Positions 12,884-24,283 of a stretch of 64,000 nt of DNA are shown one piece after another. The first letter of the stretch is position 1, and each line of letters begins with the position of its first letter. The notes under the pieces are model-generated. The model had not been told where the DNA came from. It saw only the letters and a program-made list of their open reading frames with translations, and did not search any database. The position numbers and the translations under genes are program-made. Source of the DNA: Henckelia pumila (Eukaryota > Streptophyta > Magnoliopsida > Lamiales > Gesneriaceae); the NCBI RefSeq assembly GCF_033568475.1, contig NC_133120.1, positions 93,886,151-93,950,150 of the forward strand. Direction: 5' to 3'.

Positions 12884-14308
12884 TCCACGATAATGCTAAA
12901 AATACCCTTTGCCCTAACAAAAAAACCATCATTCTCTTCTTCGATTTTCCTTTGTCTTAAAAAAATCCAAGATATTTTGGTCAAAATATAAAAACCACCC
13001 TAGGTAATTATTTTCATAATAAATCAAATCAAACATAACAACATTTTATCACATCATTGAATCTAGCATGACCTTATTTTAAATTTCTATTTAGAATTAG
13101 TTGACGTTGTATTTTTTAGGCATCAGTGATTAGTTCATGAAATCAATTTGGTTTATGGAGGGGTTGATATTGTTATAAATTTCTCATGAGCTCTATATAT
13201 GATGCTTATTATAGATATAAATGGTCCAATGATACCAATAATTTTATAATAACACCTCAATTAATATATAATAACGATTTTCTAGAATATATACGATAAT
13301 GAATTGGAAGCACGTGTCATGGTTAGTTTTTGTGAAAATTAATTAATTAATTAATAATAGAAAAAATGGCGTATTAGTTGATTATACAATTTTGTTTTAT
13401 AATGATTGTTTAAAATTGAAAAAAAATTATTAAAATTATAATTAATTACATTATATATATATATATATATTGATTTATTAGTATCATCACATATATCTTT
13501 CATCAATCCATTTCACGAATCAAATTAACAATATGTTTTAAAATAATGCCATAAGGATTATGAAATGTATTTAATTGGAAAAACAGATTCCATGGATATA
13601 TATTTGTTATGTACTTATTTTATCATAAATAATGTATATAAAATATATGTAAAATTCATGGGTATTAACTGTTAAATTAAAAAAAATGTACTATCAATAA
13701 GTATTTAAATCATATATTATATTAAAAATTAAATGGTTCTGCACGTAGGACTGGGGCAGGCCGTGTTAACCATCACTCGATTCGCCGACTCAAGGCCCAA
13801 TTGCAACTTTGGGCTAATTCCGATCCAATAAATTTTACGTAAATATATCACGTGCTTAACAAATATATTCAGTCAAACCCAGTCCAAATACAATTATCGC
13901 AGCAAAAACGAAGAAGTAGTCCGTGCCAGTTGTCACATAAAAAAAAGCATTGGCCTTCATTTTTTTCGTTATTTTAAATAACTTTCAATTATTGAATCAC
14001 GATATTAATTTGCTATATAATTTTGTAAAAGAAAATTTTGTGAGATCATTTTACGAGTCAAATTTTAAGACACAAATATTCGATTCGACTCGAATCGACT
14101 TATAAAAATTAATAATTTTTTATATGTATGCATCTGGTCAACCCTCTCATATGAAATATACTCATAATTTTATGATTTAAACTGTTGTTTTAAAAATCAA
14201 GTTGTTATGTAAATACATATTAGTTTTTTTTAACAAAGTATGTAAATATAGACAAAATTTCTATTTTAATCATATATGTACCTATATATATATATATATA
14301 TTATATTA

Positions 14309-14516
14309 TCTATATTATTATATAAATGTTGAGAGCATTGGAAAAACTATTTTTTGGTGTGGGATGAACACACCAAATTTTTTTTTCTTATTTTTCCCTT
14401 CTCTGATGAAAATTTATACAGAACTTTCATACTAAAAAAAAAACTCAACCACCTTTAAAAAAAATTATATATATGTATATTATATTGCATATGCAATGCG
14501 TGTGCTGCGTCACTAG
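14309..14516 (+). mobile_element. Helitron-like short element, 208 bp
   Basis: The proposed 5' end is A|TCTATATTATTATATAA at 14309. The proposed 3' end is CTAG at 14513-14516 followed by host T, so insertion would be between A and T as Helitrons do. About 17 nt before the end lies the palindrome TTGCATATGCAA followed by GCGTGTGC, the position expected for the subterminal hairpin. There is no TIR and no TSD. A second end of the same type (GCACGCAATGCG then CACTAG) lies at 14778-14806 with an uncertain start. Confidence 0.5.
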
Positions 14517-17500
14517 TATATATTAAGAGGGAGCATGCTAGACCGACATTAGTTGCGGTTGTATGCATGGCTTTGCTCTTTCTTTTTTTCTTTTTTTTAT
14601 CCTCCTTTTTTTATGGTATGACTTTGGTTTTTTTTCCTTCCCCCCACCTCCCCCCCTTTTTTTCCATTTTACTATTTATTTTTTAATAGCAAATTCTAAA
14701 AATTGTCAAAATGTCTCGGATTAATTTTTATAATTTAAGCTACAATTTTTTTTCTTCAAAATATCAAATATTGTACAAGCACGCAATGCGTACACAGGTG
14801 CACTAGTATGTATTGAGACACAATGTCTTTAGTCATATACCTTTCATTAAAGTCAAGCATAGCCTGATATTTATTTTCGAACGATTAAATTTAGTCATTT
14901 TCATCATAATCGTGTGATTGAATTATTAATATCAATGTTCAATACTATAATTATGTCGCGATAGCTTTTTTAAATGTTAAGACCACCACAAACCTTCTAA
15001 ACCTAACCCCAAATCTTATTTTTATAAAATTCCTAATTACAAATATTTTATTATTTCATATGCATTATTAAGAATATTATCATCATCTTCATCACACTGT
15101 TTAGTAGGATTAAATACGTGTCCTCTTGGAGTCTTGGTTTTGTCATCAGATTACACCGCATTGGTCAAGAGGCATACTTCGAGTTGACGACTTCTTCACA
15201 TATCAACACAAGTTTTTCCAACATATACACACATTAATGCTTTCAAATAGCCACTCATCTCATAGTTGTTCCGAGTTACGTTGAAGTTTTTCCATGGGCT
15301 TCAGAAAAAATTAATGCATATTGTCTAGAAGTCTCGTGAAGAGCAACACTCTATCAGTGCTATCTTTTAGCATTGATGATCACTCATCTTTTTCAAGACA
15401 TACATGTCAATCAACTTTCGATTGGTTCGTTGTTATAGAATTAGTAGATAAAGTGTAAATATTTGATTGTTCTCCTAATAACGGCTATTATTATAGCCTC
15501 ACCGTAACACTAAAAAGATAAAAATGTTCAAATACGAAACAATCTAGAGATTTGCAATCAAGGATTTTATAAATGATTTGGGGCTTTGGTTGAATTTTAT
15601 TTTAATATGGGCTTCAACACTTTGAAAACTTATTGTGACGTGTAATATTTTTGTTTAGAACATATGATTACAAATGTTTGATAATGATATACATGTAATA
15701 ACATGATCTTGATGGAAACTAACATTGATCGTCGAAGCATAGTTATAGCATTATAGGATCATAATTTATTCAATTAATGATACAAGATTAAAAATATTAC
15801 GTCATTATATATACATACAATGAAATTAAAATATCATCGTAAATATATTACATGGATGTTGTGTGTGCATATCTAGACCATATTCTCTATTTTATATATA
15901 TATATATTACTACATACAAGAATTGAGTACCTAGTGAGTCGCTTGAGCAGGGGAAACAGAACGATGATGACCTCATTTGTTAATTCTGGGACCAAGTGCT
16001 AGTCCAATTAATTTATAATTTTGTTATAAATTGAACTATTTAATTACTAGTGAATTAATGACAAATGGGTATAAGAAGTAATTCGAGTGACAAACAGAAA
16101 ATTCATAGCTTCATTTACGAATTTTTCATGAAGGATCATGATCATATGTAATGATGATATCGATTGACTGCTAGCTATTTTCGTAAATTATGATGTTGGA
16201 TTACGAATAATAGTGCAATGTCATATTTTTAATAGAATAATAATACAATTAATAAGTTGAATAAATTAATCAAAGAGAAACAAATCTAATTTTTTGGAGT
16301 TTTTTTGTTACAGATCCATGATTCCCAATACGCTTTTCAAATTAATGAAAGGCTAGAAAAACAATTTAGAAATGAAACGTGATGTTGAAAATTTGTTTTC
16401 ATAACTTCAAGGGCTCGAAGATAAATATAATTAGATACGATATGTTAATTAAATTTAAATTACAATATTATAATTATGAACTAATTATGTAATATCCAAA
16501 AAGGATATTAATTATTAATAACATATACAATATATTTTGAATATGTGTCATGTATTATTTAATATTTAAAGGCTAAGCTTGAATGAGATGAGAAATACAA
16601 ATTTGAAATATGGTATTCTTATAAGATTTTAAAAATTAACTACAAGACTGTGTTTATACACATTGAGAATTCATGTCGGTTTTTTGTAAAATATTTTGTT
16701 TTGTGGATTTCAACTAATTATTTATTTATATTATATTAACGTGTTCCACTATAATTTATGAAATTATGCAATTGCTTCCAATGCAATCGATTAAATTTGA
16801 TTGAAAATTAAATTTTTATGTAGCTAAAATTGTTCCAGAGGCTTTATAATTTCCAACATTTTCAGTATATTTAATGATGCATGTTGTTGCATATATATTA
16901 AATCTCATGTTTAGCGTTTACAATCAGTGATTTACAATAAACATGTGTGTGCTTACTAAATTACTCCACCGATTTACAATAAACACGCGAGCCACAACTC
17001 CTATGCGTGTGTAATTGACAACTTTTTTCAAACACTTTAATTTACATCATTATGTGAGCGAGGGAGATTAATTTACAAAAGTAACATTAATTAATAATTT
17101 TTATGTAATTAATTTTCAATAAAGTCAAGGTGCCTAATGCATCTTTACAGTAAATTTCAAAACCACTCAATAACAATTGATGACGTCTTATTTTTTTAAA
17201 TTGTACCTCAATCATTCATCAATATATGTAGCGTTTGACAAACCAATAACATCAAAAAGAATTTTAACCAAGAAATTTGAACTGAAGGACAAAATGAATT
17301 GTGATTTTCTTGTGCGATTGCCTAGCTAATAGAACTCCATTGAATTAAAGTAGTTGTTACTACTTGTTAGATATTTACGACAATATTTTATCAAGATTTC
17401 AAATTAAAACAAACCCCACACATAATTAGACCATGATAAAGAAGAATACCTAAAGTTCAAGTTAACTACAACATCACTCTAATTTCAGATATATATTTTT

Positions 17501-18604
17501 TATGGTGTATGTGAATATCCATTATTTTATTTTATTAAATAGATGACATCGATTAATTTAATTAGCTGTTGATAAATTAAATTTGAAGAGATGTGCTTAA
17601 CTTTTTTACGTCGAAGACGTCGTGTTGTATTTCTTTTTCACTCATCGACTATTTTTGATATTTTCTCTTCTACAGTTCAACATTTTTTTAAATCTCAATC
17701 GCAGTTCCATTAACATTTCATGAATAATTAAACCATCCCCTTCATGTTTAATGTTATGTTGGATCATGAATGTGGCTGGGAGCATAAGTCTGTCGAGTAA
17801 ATTAAATGAGCAATCGACCAGCTTTGCCCCCGTAATCTTTCGACTATATTTTAGGATAGTTTGAACTCAACTCATATATAATAACTATTAAAACGTATAA
17901 TTTACGATGGACGATAATCTAATACTACTACAAAGAAAAGATGTATGAAATCAAAATGATGGGACAATAGGAATTTATCTGGCAAAAATGTCAAGAACAT
18001 TGTATACTAAAACAAGCCTGAATTCTCGAGATTGTCATTTGGTCAAAAACCAAATGGTAGCGCCAATTATTAAAAGCTATTCCCCCAAGGCATGGTTCCT
18101 AATTTATGGAACTCCATACAAAAAATAATTTTATAAATGGTCATCTGCCATGCTTTATTATGTTTTTTTGTCTATTGGCATTATTATCCACTATATAAAA
18201 TATTTAATTAATATGATGGATGGTTCACGACTTTTATGAATCCGTGTGAAATGAGAGGGAATTCTGAAAGGCTTTTGATTAATTCTCTTCTTTTAATCAT
18301 CTTTTTTTAAAAATATATAGTTTTTTTTTTCATGAAAGATTTTTTTTAAAAAAAAAATTTCACTAGCTAGATTAGCTTCATTTGTGTTTGAAGCTATGGA
18401 TTTCACTCCATATATTTTATGTGTTTTTGTTGTTTAGACATACTTTTCAAATTCAATATTCTTACATGTTTATATAGTATGTCATGCTAATTATGATAAA
18501 TTTCAAGTGCATCAAATAATGATTTCATTTGAAATGCATTTTACTTAATTTGTGTTACTTATAATATGCAAATAAATACTAATGTACGTGTGGATTGATA
18601 ACAA

Positions 18605-18850
18605 ATTCTAATGGCGCGGTGGTAGCAGTGATCCAACATGTTTCAAATGTTCTTATTGAATTCGATGCCCTTTTGGTTATTAAAGATTTACGAGACACAT
18701 ATATTAATTTCTTTGGCCCGGGTTTTATAGTCGAGGACTATATTTAGTAGCATGTTTACAATATTGTTATTTTGTTTCTGTTAAAATATCAACAAATCAT
18801 GTTTCACGTGCGCTTACAAGAGTGATTAATTTTCAACTTTTTGGTTTCGA
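18605..18850 (+). pseudogene. Decayed LINE-type RNase H fragment
   Basis: A plus-strand translation from about 18648 reads VLIEFDALLVIKDLRD, then after stops and frame changes VKISTNHVSRALTRV. The order matches the RVT_3/RNase H domain of plant non-LTR elements, with an acidic residue before a hydrophobic helix and a terminal 'AN.VAH.LAR'-like helix. The frame is broken by stops and at least one shift. No reverse transcriptase remains beside it. This is a weak but patterned match. Confidence 0.4.
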
Positions 18851-20457
18851 ATGATGAGTTATCCTCTCGCTTTCGCTTATTTCATTTGTAATTTGTAACA
18901 ATTTGATAGTTTAATATAATCGAAATCCATGAATTTCAAATGCATCTACATCCTTAAAAGTTTTCATGCATGGTGATTTTTCATTTTAGTTTGAAATGAG
19001 TAGAATTAACATAATTAAATTGTCAAGTTGTGGCTGGTCCTATATCGAAATTAAACCATATAGTTGCGGAATTCCTGGCTGGCCATGTGGTTTCAACAAT
19101 AAAATAATTTATTTAAAATGCACCCATTAACTTAATTATTTCACCACCATGGTAGCATGTGACATTGTGATGTGAGTGCATGGTGAAATTATATTATGTT
19201 GTAATATGTGTGTATAAAAATTAAAAAAATTAATCAAATTAACCTTGATAATACTAAACCATTACAAGGATTTTACTTCGAAATGATAAAAATTCTGTCA
19301 AATATCAATATCAAATCCAAGACAACAATTTCAAACAATTTTTGAAACAAAAATCAAGTTTATTAATTACAATTGAGTTTGAAACCCGAGATTTCGTCCC
19401 GAATTCGATCAAATTTTAGTGGTGGACGATAAGGTGATTGGAACACGCCAATTGTGACTTCAAATATTGGTCACTTAAAGAGTAAAACCTAACTAACCTA
19501 CTATTTTTTCTAATTTAATGTTAAGTTTTGAAATTTTGGCATTGCGAGGACACAATAATTTAATGATTGTACAACAAGGTACATATTACTGTTAGATACA
19601 CGCCAGTAATAAACAGGATCCTCCCTCCAAAATCCAGCTTTTTTGTTTTTAATTTACGAGGGAATTCGATATAAATTATAAAATGAAATATATACATCTG
19701 GAAATTAATTTGGATATTAAAAGTTTTAATTGTTTTTTTTCTTCTTCTTGAATTTACTCACGAACCAACCGGCATGCTCCTAGTGCGTGAGGAAAAGTCA
19801 AATCTAAAACACAATTGTATAGATTAATCAATTTGAGTTATTATTGTTATAATTTGTGTCAGAATCCAGTACGCCATTATTATAATTATTATTATTATTA
19901 TTAACTACCTTTGCGTTGCGTATACAATACATTATATAACATTTAACATAACACATTAATATCCTATATATATTACTACTATTATGTAAGAGACTCTTAG
20001 TTGATCTCTTGGTATGCCAAATAAAAATATAAAAAACACACACACAAGAAACCACTTTTCTCCACTATCTCAAATTCTTTTCTTTTTTTCATTTAGTTAT
20101 TTCTCCAATTTTTCCTTCCAAATTTTGTATGTAATATATAATACATTCATTTTATTTAAAAATTAATAATAATTTATATTTATTTATCTTTTTTCAAATT
20201 CCAAATCATTTAAAAAAACTAATGGAATGAAAGATACCTAATAGAAGTAACCATGCTTTGGTTACCATTTTTGACCCAAAAAAAGTTATTTTTTCTACTA
20301 TAAATTGATTATATTTTTTAATTGAAATTACATATAATAAAAAAAAATCGTCACACACATCGTGTGTGCAAATATAATTATGATGCTACACATGCATTTA
20401 AGAATTCCAGCAGGCGGTTTGATTTGCTCGTTGAGACTCTCATTCTTTATATATATA

Positions 20458-20875
20458 TTAGTGAAATGGGCATACGTGTTGCGTGTGTGAAATGGTTAAA
20501 CTTTAATATATTTTAATATGATTAAACCATGTTTTTATTATAAAAATATTATGTGTGATATCTACTCAACAATAAAATAAAATAATGTATGATTTTTTTA
20601 AAAAAAAAAATCAATTTAAAATTCAACTAGTTGCGAAATAATCAGAATATAATTGTTTCGATCTTTCTCGATAATACAGTTTACATTATATAGCAAGTGA
20701 ATAAAATAGAATGCAAGCCAAATATGAACATTAAATACAAATGAAAATTTTTAGGGAAAAAAAACTTAATTTAAGGGTAAATAAAGGAAGGGTAAAACTG
20801 AAATAAAAGATGGTGTCCTCAAATGAGCACTTATTAGAGTCTAGAGATGCCTCAACTATTATAAAATAGTATAGA
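20458..20875 (-). mobile_element. Helitron-like short element, 418 bp
   Basis: On the minus strand it begins A|TCTATACTATTTTATAATAG (20875 downward) and ends CTAA|T at 20458. The end is preceded by CACACACGCAACACGTATG, a GTG/CAC-rich potential hairpin. Termini and A/T insertion context fit Helitrons; there are no TIRs and no TSD. No Rep/helicase coding is present, so it is non-autonomous. Confidence 0.5.
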
Positions 20876-21251
20876 TGCATATTTTGTGTGTGTAACGTTA
20901 TACATAAATATTATATTTTATGTGTATAAAATATAAATTATATTTTTAAAGTATTTGATTTAGTGTGGTTTTATTTTTTTGGTAATTTGATGATGTTGTG
21001 GGCTTTTTTTTTAAAACAAAAAATTAATTAAGTATGAGCATACCAAGATACCACTAAAGTCCTTATGTTTTATATATACTAGTTAACTAGTGTATTTGCA
21101 CAAATCGGAGTGTGACGAAAAATTGATTTTTTGAATTAAAATTAATTTAAATAAAACATATAATAAATTTATTGTAGTAAAAAATGAAGGTTTTTTTGGT
21201 TAAGAATAGTAATAATAAGAAGTAGTTAAAAACTTAAAATATAATAGAATA

Positions 21252-21438
21252 CTAGTCGCGTCTGCACACGCGTTGCATGTGTGATTACAATATGAATATT
21301 ATTTATTACATACATATATTTTGTCCTTTTTTTTTTTTTTGCTTTTTGAATGGTATTTTAGATATTTCGTTTTTGATTTCATCAAATTAATTTTAATTCG
21401 GTTACTAAGTGGTGTTCTTATTTAATAATATAGTAAGA
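21252..21438 (-). mobile_element. Helitron-like short element, 187 bp
   Basis: On the minus strand it begins A|TCTTACTATATTATTAAAT (21438 downward). It ends with hairpin-forming CACACATGCAACGCGTGTG, then CAGACGCGA and CTAG|T at 21252. The A|TC...CTAG|T layout and hairpin distance agree with Helitron termini. It lies 0.4 kb from the similar element at 20458, in the same orientation. Confidence 0.5.
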
Positions 21439-22021
21439 TATAGTCATTTCTCATTCTTTTTATTTTCAAATAATTTGGTACTTCAATATAGCTAAATAGA
21501 TGAAAATTAAGGCATAGCTAATAGATGAAAATTAAGGCTAACATACCGCATACCAAGAGACCATACAATTTTTCTAGAACTCTTTTGCTTGAAAATAGGT
21601 GTAGATACTACAGATATTATAGATTGTTATTTATTTATTTTTTTTTAAAAAAAAAACGTCAGGCCATCAATTTACTCCTCCAACATCACATAGCATTTTT
21701 TTTCCTATAAATATATTTTATTTTTTTTATTTTTTAAAAAATGTTACCATACATGCATTCATACTTTACTGGTGAATTCAATTCAATTAATATGGAATGA
21801 ATTCTCATTACTTAAATTCTGTCTGTCCCAATTCACACCTTATAAATGAAAAGTTTCAGATTTGTCAGAATTTAATTTTAATTGGGGGTTCCAGTTAGGC
21901 ATCATCCTTATATATAGACAGACATACATATACAAGGTGATTTCATTTTCAGTTTGCCATTGGAGGGTAAGATTTCAAATTCATGAATTTTAATTGTATT
22001 TTTATGGTTCAATGAAGTAAT

Positions 22022-22467
22022 TAGGGCCGGTGACAATTCAAGTGGGTCGGGTGGATTCAGGTTGATTTGGCTAAAACAGTATTTAAAATTCTCAATCCAA
22101 AATTGACCCAAACCCAAATCAACCCGAAAAATGACATACTTGAACCCGGATTACCGACTAACTCGAACCAAATCCGATTTTATTTATTTATTTGGGGCGG
22201 ATATAATTAAAAAAATTCAAATACATAATAATAATTTAATATTTAATTTAAACACATAATAACAAAATCTAAATTTAGATATAATTTAAATTTGAAAGTA
22301 TAATTATAAAAAATTTATATTACACTTACTACAAAAAATAAATAATTATTTTAGAAAATCAAAATTATACAAAATAAGCATTAAATGACGAAATTATATT
22401 ATATCAATATACCATATTTGTTTTCAAACATGTAAAAATATTGCAAATCATTCTTAATTTTATATTA

Positions 22468-22525
<58 letters not shown>

Positions 22526-22690
22526 TCGGGTCACCTCGGGTCAACCCGAACCCGATTAATTTTTTCGGGTTAGATTTCGGCGTCCATTCGATTCGACCCA
22601 AACTAGGAAACTCTCAATCTTAACCCGATATTTTTCGGATCAGATCGGCTCGTGTCGTGTTGGCGGGTAAGTTCATTTTTGACACCTCTA
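22022..22690. mobile_element. hAT-like MITE with GGGTC-rich ends, 669 bp
   Basis: Near-identical 8-bp direct repeats flank it: GAAGTAAT at 22014-22021 and GAAATAAT at 22691-22698 (7 of 8). The ends TAGGGCCGGTGACAATTCA and, inverted, TAGAGGTGTCAAAAATGAA form an imperfect TIR. Inside both ends are blocks rich in GGGTC/GACCC and AACCCGA in opposite orientation, so the element can fold extensively. An (AAT)n microsatellite has expanded in the interior. It has no coding capacity. Confidence 0.65.
22468..22524. repeat. (AAT)n microsatellite
   Basis: An uninterrupted AAT trinucleotide run of about 18-19 units lies inside the MITE at 22022-22690. Reading through it gives poly-Asn or poly-Leu ORFs that are artefacts. 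Confidence 0.97.
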
Positions 22691-23500
22691 GAAATAATAG
22701 ATCGAATTTTAAATCCATACGTACTAATAATTAGTAGTATAAAATAGAATGAATTTCAAATAACATCGTTATTAAGTGAACTTAAAATTCAAATTAACAT
22801 TAAAGACTATATAAACATGAAAAGATTTTATTTGCAGTGCATAATGTTACTTTCTAAACAATAAAATATATCCGAATATATTTAAAATCTATTAATTTGA
22901 AATCATTACATCCGAACACAACTGGTTTTGTGATCTAACATATTTATCAGCAACAATACTATTATTTATTAAATTTCGATATTATTCTAAAACAAGAATA
23001 CAGCATATTAGCCGTTTTTGTATTAAATATGATAGAATGACCCTAAAACATGCACCATTCACGTGGCTTTAAATTTGTAGATAAAGAATGCATTATAAGA
23101 AGAAACCACCTTTTTTTTGGCCTCTCATTCCTTAATGGCAGCATCATCTGCTTGCCTTATGTTGTTGGCATTAGAGACAATATAGGGTGGCCAAATACAC
23201 CCTATAACCCAAAACCAATACAATTTCCTAATCTCCCTCTGTCCACAGCTTTATTTCGTATTGAAGTTTGGAGGTAATCATGCAAAATCTAAATTAAATT
23301 TCAAAAATTTTACACACGCTGACACACACAAGGCACATATATATTACTATATATAATAGTCGAACACCTTTCATTTTTATCGGTTGTCTCCTTTTAAAGA
23401 ATACACATTTGTCTCATGTAAACGTTTCAAACTATGGAGCTTATGTTATTTAATATTCGAGTAGATTTTTTATGAGACGGGCGATAAAGATCAAATTTTT

Positions 23501-24283
23501 TAATGAGTTGAGAAAAACTTTAGGAAGTGTTTGTTAATTATTAATTGAAGGAGTAATTGGAGCAACGGTGCACAAGCTGAAGCAAGCAGCACTCTCTGGC
23601 CTCTACACCCTGTTCTGCCACCTCTTCCTCTGCTTGGGGAAACCCCACAAATCTTAACAGCTTCTCTTCGATCCACCCTTTTTTTATTCTTCTCCAACAT
23701 CAAAAATCCACTCGTAGTTGTTGTGTACTGAGTGTGTGTGGTGTGCGTTGTGCGTGAGAGAGAGTAGCAGAGGCGAGAATCTGTGAGAGATTGTGCTTGT
23801 TTCTCACTCTTCACACCCTTGTGAGCTGTAGCTTGTGAAGAGGAAATGGAATACTTTATTACTCTTTATTGTCCCATGTTCTTGATTTATTTGAAATTTG
23901 AAGTCACCCCTTTTCTGAATCGTCGAGAAACACTGCCCTGAATACCATGTTCTTTCGCCGTTAACGCCGCCGTTCTTCATCTGAAATCTCATTTCGTAGA
24001 CGAACAGTTCTGTGTTTATCTTTCTTTTCTCGGCAATGGAGATGCGTGGATTACTCCCTTTTTGTGTTTTTTTATCTCCTCGGAATGTCAAGTCTCTTTC
24101 TTTGTTGATCTGGGCTTAAAACTTTTTCATTTATTGCACGTGGGTTGTAATTTTCTTCTCCCAACTTTCAATCAATTTTGATTTTACGCGTGACCCGTTT
24201 CGATTTTAGTCGTAATTTTTTCGCATCTTCCAGATTTTTGGTGACATTTTGATTTTAGATTGAGGTATCGGAAGAAGTGGAAT
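23501..24283 (+). promoter_or_regulatory. Promoter / 5' UTR region of the BRX family gene
   Basis: Upstream of the BRX start the sequence becomes less AT-rich. From about 23700 it holds CT- and GT-rich tracts (TGTGTGTGGTGTGCG, GAGAGAGAG) typical of plant 5' UTRs. Several possible donor and acceptor sites occur between 23880 and 24260, so a 5' UTR intron is plausible but not fixed. No TATA box was chosen with confidence. Confidence 0.35.

Larger units (their letters stand above)
11421..23500. other. Gene-free, TE-littered AT-rich spacer
   Basis: No host coding exon could be supported on either strand over 12 kb. Base composition is strongly AT-biased, with (TA)n tracts at 12361-12380, 12633-12667, 13452-13470 and 14283-14300. 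Recognisable content is listed separately: hAT-like MITEs at 12313 and 22022, Helitron-like elements at 14309, 20458 and 21252, and a LINE RNase H remnant at 18605. The remaining parts (about 12.9-14.3, 14.8-18.6, 18.9-20.4 and 21.4-22.0 kb) show nothing further that I recognise. Confidence 0.6.

Noticed and set aside
22404-22623. ORFs with poly-Leu or poly-Asn
   Set aside because: They are translations of the AAT microsatellite inside a MITE.
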